A stretch of 64,000 nucleotides of DNA, from contig CAVQSI010000027.1 of NCBI GenBank assembly GCA_963715825.1, positions 1 to 64,000 of the forward strand. Direction: 5' to 3'. The notes beneath the pieces were generated by a model. It was not told where the DNA came from. It ran no database searches and worked only from the letters and a program-made list of their open reading frames with translations. How positions within the stretch are numbered: position 1 is the first letter of the stretch; the number at the start of each line of letters is the position of its first letter. The translations under genes and the position numbers were made by a program. This stretch comes from Sva-07 sp963715825 (GTDB lineage Bacteria > Actinomycetota > Acidimicrobiia > Acidimicrobiales > Ilumatobacteraceae). Positions 29,545-40,629 of this stretch are shown piece after piece.

Positions 29545-30693
29545 GCGGCGCGTTGGTTCCTCGACGCCTGCGGACCCGCCTCTTCCTGTCGTACGTCGTC
29601 GTCGTCGCTGCTGGCGCGATCGCGATGCTGGTCGTCGGTGCGGCGGTCACCAGGACGGTCTACGAACGACGACTGGGTGGGTTCGGACTCGGGCACGGGT
29701 CAGGCCAGGGCCGGTCGCGGCGGACCCACCGAAGCTCAGCTCACCGCCGTGCTCGACGACTCCCTGCTGCCTGCGCTCGTCTTCGGCGTGCTTGCCGCCT
29801 TGGTCGTCGCGGCGATCGTGGCGATGATCGTCGGCGCTCGGCTGCTTCGACCGATCGACGAACTCCGAGCGGCAACGCGGCGGATGGCGGCCGGTGACTT
29901 CGACACGCCGGTACCGGTACCGTCGGAGACCGAACTCGCGTCGCTCGCCAACGACGTGAATCACCTCGGTGATCACCTCGCCACGATCGAGCGTCGCCGC
30001 ACCCAACTGTTGGGCGAGGTCACCCACGAGATGAGGACGCCGATCACGGTGATCCGCGGCCAGACCGAGGGGCTGATCGACGGAGTGATCACACCGTCCG
30101 GCGAGGTGTTCGCGCGGATCGCTGACGAGGCGTCGCGCCTCCAGCGAATCGTCGATGACCTGACGTTGCTGTCTCGTGCAGACGAGGGCACCCTCCAGAT
30201 CGATCTGGCCGACCTCGACCTCGGCGCCGTCGCCGCGGGAGCGGCCGAGCGGCTGCGACCACAGTTCGAGTACGCCGATGTGGCGTTGGTCGTCGAGATG
30301 GTCGATGCCGATGCACCGATCCCGGTTCGTGGCGATGTCGATCGTCTGACGCAGGTGTTGTCGAACTTGTTGGGAAATGCGCTCGGTCATTCACCGACCG
30401 GGGCAACCGTCACGGTTCGCTGTGGCCGTCAGCACTCGTCGGCGTTCGTCGACGTGATCGACGAGGGTCCCGGCATTCCGGCCGACGAGGTCGATCGCAT
30501 CTTCGAGCGGTTCTATCGAGGCGCTGGCACGGGCAGTGGGCGCGCGGGGCGTGGTATCGGGCTCACGATCGCTCGCAGCCTTGCGCGCGCCCACGGTGGC
30601 GACGTCGTCGTCGATGCGGTGGGTCCGGGAGCGATGTTCCGTCTGACGCTTCCCGTCCACTCGCCAATTCTGGACAGAATCCAGAAACAGTGA
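29541..30693 (+). CDS. Membrane sensor histidine kinase, frameshifted
   Basis: About 383 residues. It has a first membrane helix (LFLSYVVVVAAGAIAMLVVGAAV), a short sensor loop, a second helix (ALVFGVLAALVVAAIVAMIV) and a HAMP linker (RPIDELRAATRRMAAGDFD). The HisKA box is LLGEVTHEMRTPI and the ATPase has N, G1 and G2 boxes (LLGNALGHS, DEGPGIPADEVDRIFERF, GRGIGLTIARSL). The frame changes near 29690 inside the sensor loop. It starts at GTG overlapping the regulator stop (GTGA). The 3' end carries the furA operator palindrome within its coding sequence. Confidence 0.88.
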
Positions 30694-30703
30694 TAGTCTG
30701 TCC
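30668..30703 (+). promoter_or_regulatory. Probable FurA operator and leaderless promoter of furA-katG
   Basis: The perfect inverted repeat TTCTGGA-N5-TCCAGAA lies at 30668-30686. Nested in it is ATTCTG-GA-CAGAAT (30667-30680). A possible -10 element (GATAGT, 30692-30697) ends nine bases before the GTG of the Fur-family gene, and I see no Shine-Dalgarno sequence, so the message may be leaderless, as known for mycobacterial furA. Palindromes just upstream of furA are the known autoregulatory sites of this family. The site overlaps the end of the kinase gene. Confidence 0.6.
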
Positions 30704-30706
30704 TTC

Positions 30707-31129
30707 GTGTCGGACGTCGAACAGCTCCTCCGTGAGCGGGGCGTCCAGGTCACGGCGCAACGCCTGGCGATCCTGCGAGCGGTGTCGGAGCGGCCACATG
30801 CGACCGCCGACGACTTGATCGTCGATGTCCGGTCCAGGATCGGGACCGTCTCACGACAGGCGGTCTACGACTCGCTGGCCGTGCTGGTCGACAAAGGCCT
30901 GCTGCGGCGCATCGAACCTGCCGGTTCGCCCGCCCGCTTCGAGGACCGCACCGGGGACAACCATCACCACTTGATTTGTCGCAGCTGCCGCGCGATGTTC
31001 GACATCGACTGCGCGGTGGGGTACACGCCGTGTCTGACCGCCGACGACGACCACGGCTTCGAGATCGATGAAGCCGAAGTCGTCTACTGGGGCCGATGCC
31101 CCGACTGCCGAACCGCACCATCGGACTGA
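30707..31129 (+). CDS. furA: Fur-family (FurA/PerR-like) peroxide-sensing repressor
   Basis: A 140-residue Fur-family protein. The N-terminal winged helix runs VTAQRLAILRAVSERPHATA with VSRQAVYDSLAVLVDKGLL. The C-terminal dimerisation domain has metal-site HHHLICRSC and a second CxxC (CPDC). It lies 45 bases upstream of katG, the classical furA-katG pair in actinobacteria in which FurA represses both genes until oxidised by peroxide. It starts at GTG without a visible ribosome site. The symbol is given from this context; the substitution pattern alone does not separate FurA from other PerR-like members. Confidence 0.88.
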   Translation: MSDVEQLLRERGVQVTAQRLAILRAVSERPHATADDLIVDVRSRIGTVSRQAVYDSLAVLVDKGLLRRIEPAGSPARFEDRTGDNHHHLICRSCRAMFDIDCAVGYTPCLTADDDHGFEIDEAEVVYWGRCPDCRTAPSD

Positions 31130-31174
31130 CCATCAACAGCACAACATCCACCGAACAACCCTGAGGAGCACACC

Positions 31175-33385
<2,211 letters not shown>

Positions 33386-33448
33386 TTACAACCCGGGTCT
33401 GACCCCTGATGTCATCCGATGACAACAGGGGTCAGACCCGCGATGTAA
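33386..33448. repeat. 63-base near-perfect palindrome after katG
   Basis: Three nested arms: TTACA/TGTAA on the outside, a perfect 14-base pair GGGTCTGACCCCTG (33395-33408) with CAGGGGTCAGACCC (33426-33439), and GTCATC-C-GATGAC at the centre. It starts on the base after the katG stop. There is no T-tract, so it is not a standard terminator. It could act as a bidirectional transcription barrier between katG and the convergent gene, or be a dispersed REP-like element. Confidence 0.8.
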
Positions 33449-33461
33449 CACTGGGTGCTGC

Positions 33462-34367
33462 TCAGAACGTCGTGATGGCTGGGCGGATGTCGAGGTCGTC
33501 GATCGCGGTGTTCATCTCGTCGATCGTCAACGGACGGTCCGCTCCGACCGCAGCGGTGATCAACGCCTCGGTCAGGTTCGTGCCGAAACTCCGGCCGTCG
33601 AAGCGAGGCGTCGTCGTGATCAACCGTGCCGCGCCGGCCTCCTCCAGCCACTCGACGTTCTCTGCCGTCGTGGTGTTCGTCAACACCGTCTTGCCCGACA
33701 GGTCATCGGGGGCGTACTTCGCGATGTAGAGGAAGTCGCCGCAGATCAGATCCGACGCCTCGAAGTGCTTGGCGAACTTCGGTTCGCGAACGGTCTGGTT
33801 CTCGCCGCTCGGATACAGCCACCGCAACGGGAGTCGACCGGCGACCGGCACCAGGACGTGCGCCATGCGCTTGACCTGCTTCAGGCTCCTCAGCGCGACC
33901 GGTACCCCGAAGCTGAACATCAGATCGCCGTAGACCACCGTCCGGCTGACCTCGCCGACGGCGAGCGCCATACCCCAACGGTCGAGCGCGATGTTCAAGA
34001 ACGCCTGCTGGTAGCGCGGGGCCGCTTCGTGATCGAACTCCTGGGACGTGAGCTCGAACACGCGACGCTCGAGCGTCATCTTCACCCCGGCGCCGTCGAC
34101 GAGCGGTGTCCTCGTGATGCCCTCGATCAGCTTGTCGGTCGATCGGAATCGCAGCACCTCACCGTCGACGTGGAAGGCGATCTCGGTGCCCCCGACGGAC
34201 AGCACGTCGACGGTGCCGTCGAGTTCGCGCATCAGCCGATTGAACGCTGCGAGGTCACCGTCGACGCCTCGCCGCTCTGCTCGGATCTCCACGCCGCCGA
34301 GCTCGACGAGCACCGACTTGTCGCGCGTCGAACTCCCCAGTGACACCGACACCACGTGCTTCGTCAT
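33462..34367 (-). CDS. Quinate 5-dehydrogenase-like protein of uncertain function
   Basis: A 301-residue protein starting MTKHVVSVSLGSSTRDKSVL. Blocks such as VEIRAERRGVDGDL, VDVLSVGGTEIAFHVDGE, YPSGENQTVREPKFAKHFE, DLICGDFLYIAKYAPDDLSG and RLITTTPRFDGRSFGTNLTE match proteins annotated as quinate 5-dehydrogenase in several phyla. I cannot confirm that activity: no classic GxGxxG dinucleotide loop is obvious. It is convergent with katG and divergent from the aminotransferase gene, about 55 bases away. Confidence 0.6.
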   Translation of the reverse strand: MTKHVVSVSLGSSTRDKSVLVELGGVEIRAERRGVDGDLAAFNRLMRELDGTVDVLSVGGTEIAFHVDGEVLRFRSTDKLIEGITRTPLVDGAGVKMTLERRVFELTSQEFDHEAAPRYQQAFLNIALDRWGMALAVGEVSRTVVYGDLMFSFGVPVALRSLKQVKRMAHVLVPVAGRLPLRWLYPSGENQTVREPKFAKHFEASDLICGDFLYIAKYAPDDLSGKTVLTNTTTAENVEWLEEAGAARLITTTPRFDGRSFGTNLTEALITAAVGADRPLTIDEMNTAIDDLDIRPAITTF

Positions 34368-34423
34368 GCTCGCACCCCCACCATGATCATCGCAGGTCGG
34401 TCGTCGGGGCGATACTGCCAGTC

Positions 34424-35812
34424 ATGGCCTCGTACGACACCGAGCGGATCATCGCTGCCGATCAACGACATCTGCTGCACCCGTATCAGATCTTCGACAC
34501 CTACCTGACCGACCCGGTCCTCCCCATCGCCGACGGCGTCGGAGCGCGACTGCTCGACACGAACGGCAACGAGTACATCGATGCCGTGGGAGGGATGTGG
34601 TGCACGAACATCGGCCTCGGCCGTCACGAGATGGCCGACACCATCGCGGACCAGGTCCGCCAGCTCGCCTACGCGAACCCGTTCGCCGACATGACCAACG
34701 TGCCCGCCGTCGAGCTCGCCGAGAAGCTGGCAACACTGGCTCCCGGCGCGCTCAACCACGTGTTCTTCACCTGTGGTGGCTCGACCGCGATCGACTCGGC
34801 GTTCCGGCTCATCCAGTTCTACTGGGCTGCGAAGGGCCAGCCGGAGCGGCGCCACATCCTGAGCCGCGTCGACGCCTACCACGGCACCACCTACGCCTCG
34901 GCCTCGATCGGCGGCAAACCCGGCGACAAACCACCGGGCTTCGCGTTCATGACCGACACGATCCATCACCTCGGCTCGCCGAACCACTACCGCTTCGGCG
35001 CTGGCCGCAGCGAGCAGGAGTTCGCCGACGACCTGATCGCCGAACTCGAGGCGACCGTCGACGAACTCGGCGGCCCCGGGCAGATCGCTGCGATGTTCGC
35101 CGAACCGCTGATGGGCTCGGGCGGCGTGATCGTCCCGCCGGCCGACTACCTCCAGCGGGCCTGGCGATTCTGCAAGGACAACGGGATCCTGTTCGTCGCC
35201 GACGAGGTGGTCACCGGGTTCGGCCGGCTGGGTGAATGGTTCGTCTCCGAGGCGCTGTTCGGGATCCAACCCGACATGATCACGTCCGCGAAGGGGCTCA
35301 CCTCGGGCTATCTCCCCCTCGGCGCGCTGATCTTCAGCGACGAGGTGTTCGACGTGATCGCCGAGGAGGGCCACGGCCGCTACTTCGCGGTCGGCTACAC
35401 CTACTCGGGCCATCCGGTGTCGTGCGCGGCTGCGTTGAAGAACATCGAGATCATCGAACGCGAGGGCCTCCTCGACCACGTCAAGGACGTCGGGCCCTAC
35501 TTCATGGAGCAGCTCCGCACGCTCGCCGACCTGCCGATGGTCGGCGACGTTCGCGGGTCGCACCTGATGGCCTGCGTCGAGTTCGTCGCTGATGCGGCGA
35601 CCAAGCGGAACTACCCGGAGGAGCTGAACATCGGCAAGTGGGTGGCCAACCAGGCCGATCAGCTCGGTCTGATCGTGCGCCCGATGGACAACCTCAACGT
35701 GATGTCGCCGCCGCTGGTGATCACCCGCGACGACGTCGACGTCATCGTCGCCCGACTCGGTGACGCCATCGTCGCCGCTCGCGCCGAACTCGAAGCGGCC
35801 GGCCACCACTGA
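34424..35812 (+). CDS. Class III PLP-dependent aminotransferase (omega-transaminase type)
   Basis: A 462-residue fold-type I aminotransferase. The PLP lysine lies in TSAKGLTSGYLPLGA, the cofactor aspartate in ILFVADEVVTGFGRLG, and the phosphate site in TCGGSTAID. Other markers are YANPFADMTNVPAVELAEKL and GYTYSGHPVSCAAALKNIE. This group transfers amino groups from omega-amino acids or amines (beta-alanine, taurine, putrescine and similar) to pyruvate or 2-oxoglutarate; the exact donor is not predictable. I use the ATG giving MASYDTERII since family similarity begins there. Confidence 0.92.
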   Translation: MASYDTERIIAADQRHLLHPYQIFDTYLTDPVLPIADGVGARLLDTNGNEYIDAVGGMWCTNIGLGRHEMADTIADQVRQLAYANPFADMTNVPAVELAEKLATLAPGALNHVFFTCGGSTAIDSAFRLIQFYWAAKGQPERRHILSRVDAYHGTTYASASIGGKPGDKPPGFAFMTDTIHHLGSPNHYRFGAGRSEQEFADDLIAELEATVDELGGPGQIAAMFAEPLMGSGGVIVPPADYLQRAWRFCKDNGILFVADEVVTGFGRLGEWFVSEALFGIQPDMITSAKGLTSGYLPLGALIFSDEVFDVIAEEGHGRYFAVGYTYSGHPVSCAAALKNIEIIEREGLLDHVKDVGPYFMEQLRTLADLPMVGDVRGSHLMACVEFVADAATKRNYPEELNIGKWVANQADQLGLIVRPMDNLNVMSPPLVITRDDVDVIVARLGDAIVAARAELEAAGHH

Positions 35813-35893
35813 TCCGCGCCACCCGCGCCACCCACCACCACGTCTGCGGCACGGATTCGGGTGGACCGCCCACCGGACACCCAACGCGAACGT

Positions 35894-36286
35894 TCAGTCG
35901 GCGGTGAGGGACGCGAGCGCGTTGCCGATGAGGCGCCGGGCCTCGGCGGCGATCGGGCCCAACTCGTCGACGCTCGTCATCGACACCATCAGGCCGGGGT
36001 CGAGCGCGTCGACGTGCACCGTTCCGTCCACTTCGTGCACGACGACGTTGCACGGCAACAGCACGCCGACTTGCGGCTCGACATCGAGCGCCGCTCCTGC
36101 CAGCTTCGGGTTGCACGCCCCGAGGATGACGTAGCGATCGATCTCCTTGTCGATCTTGGCCCGCAGCGTGCCCTGCATGTCGATCTCGGTGAGCACGCCG
36201 AATCCGTTGGCGGCGAGTGCCGCCTTGGTCGATGCGAGCACCTCGTCGAACGGTCCGTCGAGGACCACCGTCTCTTCGAACACCAT
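35894..36286 (-). CDS. DUF302 domain protein
   Basis: A 130-residue protein covering one DUF302 domain, from FDEVLASTKAALAANGFGVL through YVILGACNPKLAGAALDVEP to PCNVVVHEVDGTVHVDALDP. The family is small, often periplasmic or linked to sulfur and metal stress, and has no settled biochemical role; GACNPK is its conserved loop. No signal peptide is present here. It stands as a single gene between the aminotransferase (convergent) and a methyltransferase. Confidence 0.88.
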   Translation of the reverse strand: MVFEETVVLDGPFDEVLASTKAALAANGFGVLTEIDMQGTLRAKIDKEIDRYVILGACNPKLAGAALDVEPQVGVLLPCNVVVHEVDGTVHVDALDPGLMVSMTSVDELGPIAAEARRLIGNALASLTAD

Positions 36287-36412
36287 CTGTCTCTGCCTTT
36301 CGTGAGCAACGGTCTGCCCCGACCGTGCCGCGTTCGGTGGGTACCGACCAGAGCCGGAAGTCCTCTCGTGGATCGGCGAGCGGCGCGCCTGCGCCGGGGG
36401 TGCCGCGTCGCC

Positions 36413-37036
36413 TCAGCCCGGCGTGGCTGCCGGTGACAGGACCGCGACGAGAAACCCCGAGTGATCGGTGAACGGCCGCAGGTCCCACGTCGACACCCGA
36501 AGGTCGATGTGCAGCCCCACTGCACCAACGTCGTCGAAGAAGGCGTCGAACGGATAGTCGCCGCCGGAACCGAAACCGACGACGAGGCGGCCCTCGTCGT
36601 TCAGCGCGGCCGCCAGGTTCACCAGCACCCGTCGCCGCGTCGCCGGATCGAGAAAGCCCATCACGTTGCCGGCGCACACGACGATGTCGAACCCGGGCTC
36701 GACGCCCAACGCGGTGAAGCCGTCGACGTCGAGTTCGGCGAGGTCGCCGACACGCCACACCGGCCCCGGGTGATCGTGCTCGGCAGCGGCGATCAACACG
36801 GCGTCCAGATCGATCCCGACGACGTCGTGTCCGAGCACGGCGAGCTGGCCGGCAACACGACCGGGACCGCACCCGGCATCGAGGATGCGCGCACCGCGAG
36901 CAACCATCGCGTCGACGAACCGGGCTTCGCCGTGAAGATCGACGCCGTCGGCCGCCATCGTGCGGAATCGCTCGATGTAGCGGTCGGAGTGGTCGGGGTT
37001 CTCGTCGAGCTGCTGCAGCCAGCGGTTGCCTGTCAC
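36413..37036 (-). CDS. Class I SAM-dependent methyltransferase
   Basis: A 207-residue protein with motif I ILDAGCGPGRVAGQLAVLG, motif II acidic end VVGIDLDAVLI, and FDIVVCAGNVMGFLDPATR. It is a minimal Rossmann methyltransferase of the UbiE/small-molecule kind; the substrate is unknown. The start is the GTG in VTGNRWLQQL, which has GGGGGC upstream; the longer open frame before it is non-coding in composition. The cytidine deaminase gene is about 50 bases upstream on the same strand. Confidence 0.85.
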   Translation of the reverse strand: MTGNRWLQQLDENPDHSDRYIERFRTMAADGVDLHGEARFVDAMVARGARILDAGCGPGRVAGQLAVLGHDVVGIDLDAVLIAAAEHDHPGPVWRVGDLAELDVDGFTALGVEPGFDIVVCAGNVMGFLDPATRRRVLVNLAAALNDEGRLVVGFGSGGDYPFDAFFDDVGAVGLHIDLRVSTWDLRPFTDHSGFLVAVLSPAATPG

Positions 37037-37089
37037 GCCCCCAGCCTGCCGTTGTCGTGCACGAGTGCGCGAGGAGTCCGCGTCCTTGT

Positions 37090-37521
37090 TCACGGGAATC
37101 GGTGGTGTCGGCTCGGGGCGCGAGTCAGCAGCGAGCGCAGCGAGGCGTGATCGGTGTGTCCCTCGGGGTCGACGGCGACGACGGTGAGGTCGGGGCCTGC
37201 GATCTCGAGGGCGACCTGGAGGCATGCGCCGCACGGGAACGTCAGCTCGCCGGCAGTGCGCTTGGACGACACAGCGAGCACCGCGGGTCGGGTCCCGGTG
37301 GTGACGGCGGAGAACAACGCGACCCGTTCGGCGCACATCGCCAAGCCGAGCGAGACGTTCTCGACGAGCACACCCTGCACGACGGTTCCGTCGGCTGCGA
37401 CGACCGCGGCACCCATCTTGAACCCGGAATAGGGGGCGTACGCGTGGGCTCGGGCCGCCGTCGCTCCGTCGGTCGCGGTCGCGATCAGCTCGGTCAGCGG
37501 GATTCCACGGTCGTCGGGCAT
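37090..37521 (-). CDS. cdd: Cytidine deaminase
   Basis: A 143-residue homotetrameric-type cytidine deaminase. The catalytic zinc site has Cys-Ala-Glu in GLAMCAERVALF and the paired cysteines in PCGACLQVALE. The substrate loop YAPYSGFKMGAAVV is typical. It deaminates cytidine and deoxycytidine to uridine in pyrimidine salvage. The usual R in CGACRQ is L here, a minor variation. Same strand as the downstream methyltransferase, with a gap of about 50 bases. Confidence 0.93.
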   Translation of the reverse strand: MPDDRGIPLTELIATATDGATAARAHAYAPYSGFKMGAAVVAADGTVVQGVLVENVSLGLAMCAERVALFSAVTTGTRPAVLAVSSKRTAGELTFPCGACLQVALEIAGPDLTVVAVDPEGHTDHASLRSLLTRAPSRHHRFP

Positions 37522-37574
37522 GACTGCATGTTGCCGTTGTCGGTCTGGTCGAAACGACCTCGGCCCATCGGCGA

Positions 37575-37610
37575 GCGATGAGCGAACGGCGCGGTGGGTT
37601 CGCTCATCGC
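37575..37610. repeat. Hairpin repeat, copy 1 (GATGAGCGAA family)
   Basis: A perfect 13-base inverted repeat, GCGATGAGCGAAC (37575-37587) and GTTCGCTCATCGC (37598-37610), with a 10-base loop. The bases after it (GGGAGTGGGTGG) resemble those after copy 2. No T-run follows. Confidence 0.8.
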
Positions 37611-38031
37611 GGGAGTGGGTGGCGCGACGTCTCGGTCACCTGACTCAACTCGGCGGGGTTGCGTGCCGATGAACCGGTCATGCCGATGTTGGGAACCGCG
37701 TCTGCGACCGGGAACGATCCTGGTGAGCCCGTCGGGCACGCGTGCGCATTCTGCGCTCGAGTACCGCCGGCGACGACGGCTGGAACTGCTCCGACGGCGC
37801 AGCGATCTCCGACGATGCGGCGAGTGACCCCGAACGCTGGGGCGCCTACACACCCGAGGAACTCGCCGCTCGCCTCGCGCTGGCCGCCGAAGTCTGCGAT
37901 CTCGGCGGCTTCAAGGAACTCAGCGGGGGACTCGCCACGTGGGACGCCTGCTCCGGCCGGCCGTGCGTGCTGCCCCGACTCGCTCGACTGATCCGCTGAT
38001 CGAAAGCCGGCGCCGCCGCCGGCACGTCCAC

Positions 38032-38071
38032 CGATGAGCGAAACCGGCGTCTCCGGTGGGTTCGCTCATCG
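38032..38071. repeat. Hairpin repeat, copy 2 (GATGAGCGAA family)
   Basis: CGATGAGCGAA (38032-38042) pairs with TTCGCTCATCG (38061-38071); an inner ACCGG/CCGGT stem extends it. It is followed by TCGCGGGAGTTGGTGGGGG, similar to the flank of copy 1. It lies about 100 bases upstream of the acyl-CoA synthetase start. Confidence 0.8.
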
Positions 38072-38174
38072 TCGCGGGAGTTGGTGGGGGATCGGGGACG
38101 TTCGCCCCTGGTGTGCTGCGGGGCGGCGTGTCGCGATGGTCGCGAAGGAGTCGATCGAACCAGGGGGGTGTCTC

Positions 38175-39980
38175 ATGCAGACCGAAGTGAGTGGACCGGC
38201 GTTCGGAGGCGTCGCCGCCGACGCCAACCTGCTGCGACCGCTGCAGCGGTTGCTCGAGACCGAACCCGACTGCGTGATCGCACTGGAGCGGCGGGCGACG
38301 ACCTCGTCCACTGGACCGTCACGCAGACCGCCGAACAGGTCCGAGCGGCCGCCAAGGGGCTCGTGGCCTGTGGCATCGAGCCAGGGGACCGCGTCGCGCT
38401 CATGTCGCACACCCGGCTCGAGTGGATGCTCGCCGATCTGGCGATCATGTCGGCCGGGGCCGTCACGGTGCCCGTGTACGAGACGTCCTCGGCGGAACAA
38501 CTCGCCTGGATCCTCGAGGACAGCGGCGCTGCGGTTGCGATCGTCGAGAACGACGACCTGCGCGCACTCCACGACACGGTGCGTGATCGCTCGCCGGCGT
38601 GTCGCGAGGTGTTCACGATCGCGCCGTCGGAAGGCGTGGCCGGGCTCGACCGGCTGGCCGAACTCGGGCGATCGGTCGACGACGACGTGATCGACCGACG
38701 GTCGTCGGCATTGGGACCGGACGACCTGGCGACGATCATCTACACGTCTGGGACCACCGGCCGCCCGAAGGGGTGCATGCTCACCCATCGCAACCTGTGC
38801 GCGAACGTGGCGCAGGTCGTCGACGCGATCGGCTCGGAGGTCGGTTCGGACGACCGCGGGCTGCTGTTCCTGCCGCTCGCCCATTCGCTCACCAAGGGCA
38901 CGCTGCTGTTCTGCCTCGAGACGGGCGTATCGACCGGCTTCACCGCTGACCTCGCCCGTCTCCCCGAGGAATTGGCGGTGGTCCGCCCGTCCGTGATCGC
39001 CGCCGTCCCCCGGATCTTCGAGAAGGTCCACAACTCCGCCCACCACAAGGCGCATGCGACGCCGACCGGCCCGATCTTCGATCGCGCCGAATCGGTGGCG
39101 GTTCGATGGTCGAAGGAACGTCACGGTGCCACGGTGCGACCGTGGACCGCGGCCGAGCACTGGCTGTACGAGCGGCTCGTCTACGGCAAGCTCCGCCAGG
39201 CACTCGGCGGTGAGATGCGACTCGCATTCAGCGGCGGCGGCCCGCTCGGTGAACGGCTGACGCACTTCTTCGACGGTGCCGGCGTCTGCCATCTACGAGG
39301 GCTACGGGCTCACCGAGACCAGCCCCACCCTCACGATCAACCGACCGGGAGCGTGGCGTCCCGGTTCGGTGGGCCGGCCGGTCGCCGGGACGACGATCCG
39401 CATCGCCGACGACGGGGAGATCCTGGCGAAAGGACCCCAGGTGTTCAGCGGGTACTGGCGCAACCCGACGGCGACCGCCGAAGTGTTCGACGACGACGGC
39501 TGGTTCCACACCGGCGACATCGGCGAGATCGACGACGAGGGCTTCGTGAAGATCACCGGCAGGAAGAAGGAACTCCTCGTCACCGCTGCCGGCAAGAACG
39601 TGGCGCCCGCACCCCTCGAGGACCGGCTCCGGTCCCACCCGCTCATCAGTCAGGCCGTGGTGCTCGGCGACCAGCGTCCGTTCATCTCGGCGCTCGTCAC
39701 GATCGACGAGGACGCGTTCGCCGACTGGGCGCCCGAGCACGGGCTCGCGGGAGCGACCGTGAGCGAGGCGGCCGACAGCGTCGAACTCCGAGCTGTCATC
39801 GGTGAGGCGGTCGCCGAGACGAACACGACGGTCTCACGTGCCGAGTCGATCCGGGAGTTCGTGATCCTTCCGTCCGATCTCACGATCGAGGCCGACGAGC
39901 TCACGCCGACGCTGAAGGTGCGACGAGCGGTGGTGCTCGCCCGCTACGAAGCAGCCATCGGGTCGATCTACGGCGCCTGA
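38175..39980 (+). CDS. Long-chain acyl-CoA synthetase (AMP-binding), two frameshifts
   Basis: About 602 residues of the FadD15-like group. The ATP/AMP P-loop is IIYTSGTTGRPKGCMLTH; further motifs are FLPLAHSLTKGT, IYEGYGLTETSPTL, WFHTGDIGEIDDEGFVKITG and RKKELLVTAAGKNVAP (catalytic lysine region). Frames change near 38292 (CVIALER then GDDLVHWTVTQTA) and near 39288 (FFDGAGV then IYEGYGLTE). It starts at ATG after AGGGGGGTG. It activates fatty acids to acyl-CoA in the cytoplasm. A GNAT gene follows within 20 bases. Confidence 0.92.
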
Positions 39981-39996
39981 CTACGCTGGCACCTTC

Positions 39997-40629
39997 ATGG
40001 TCGAGATCGCCGACGTTGCTGCGCCCGACGGCGACGTGGTGACGCTCGCCGACGGTGGACGGATCCTGGTGCGTCCACTCGTGCCGTCGGATCGCAACGA
40101 GTTGGCCGAGCGCTATCTCGAGTTGTCGCCCGAGGCGCGCCGGCTGCGGTTCTTCAACGCCCCCGACCACTTGTCCGACCGGCTGCTCGACTACCTGATG
40201 GACGTCGACGGTTCCGATCGCTTCGCCCTCGTCGCGGTTGCTCTCGACGAGGAGGGCACCCCGGGCGTCGGTCTCGCTCGGTATGTGCGCAGTCGTGACG
40301 AGCGCGATTGTGCCGAGGCCGCGGTCACGGTGATCGACCGCCACCAGAACCGTGGCATCGCCACCACGCTGCTGCGTCGTCTGGCGGATCATGCCCGCGG
40401 TGATGGAATCTCGACGTTCACGGCGAGCGTCATGTGGGAGAACCGACAGCTGCTCGACGGGCTCCGCGCAGTCGGCGCCGAGGTCGCGGCGAGCGAACCC
40501 GGCGTTGCGTCGGTACGCATCGCCCTCCCGGATCCCGAGGTCGCCCTTCCCGAGTCCGATCTGCGAAGGGCGTTGCGGTTCTTCGCCGCTCGAGTGGACG
40601 AGATGATCGGCCTTCGGTTCGAGCGCTGA
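39997..40629 (+). CDS. GNAT-family N-acetyltransferase
   Basis: A 210-residue protein with a GNAT fold: RILVRPLVPSDRNELAERYL, AEAAVTVIDRHQNRGIATTL (acetyl-CoA loop Q/RxxGxG/A form), and LRRLADHARGDGISTFTASV. The N-terminal part resembles acetyltransferases that modify acyl-CoA synthetases or act with universal stress proteins in actinobacteria. Placed 16 bases after an acyl-CoA synthetase and just before a Usp gene, it could acetylate the synthetase to switch it off. That is inference from context only. Confidence 0.85.
   Translation: MVEIADVAAPDGDVVTLADGGRILVRPLVPSDRNELAERYLELSPEARRLRFFNAPDHLSDRLLDYLMDVDGSDRFALVAVALDEEGTPGVGLARYVRSRDERDCAEAAVTVIDRHQNRGIATTLLRRLADHARGDGISTFTASVMWENRQLLDGLRAVGAEVAASEPGVASVRIALPDPEVALPESDLRRALRFFAARVDEMIGLRFER

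Larger units (their letters stand above)
37522..38174. other. Intergenic region with two hairpin repeats and no certain gene
   Basis: About 650 bases. It contains two related hairpins (37575-37610 and 38032-38071), described separately. Between them an open frame at 37742-37999 on the plus strand could encode 85 residues, with a plausible second half (WGAYTPEELAARLALAAEVC, then DLGGFKELSGGL). I do not recognise it and give it little weight. The ribosome site of the acyl-CoA synthetase (AGGGGGGTG) is at the right edge. Confidence 0.5.

Noticed and set aside
37742..37999. Small plus-strand gene of 85 residues
   Set aside because: No recognisable domain, no clear ribosome site and an implausible N-terminal half; kept only as a note in the intergenic entry.
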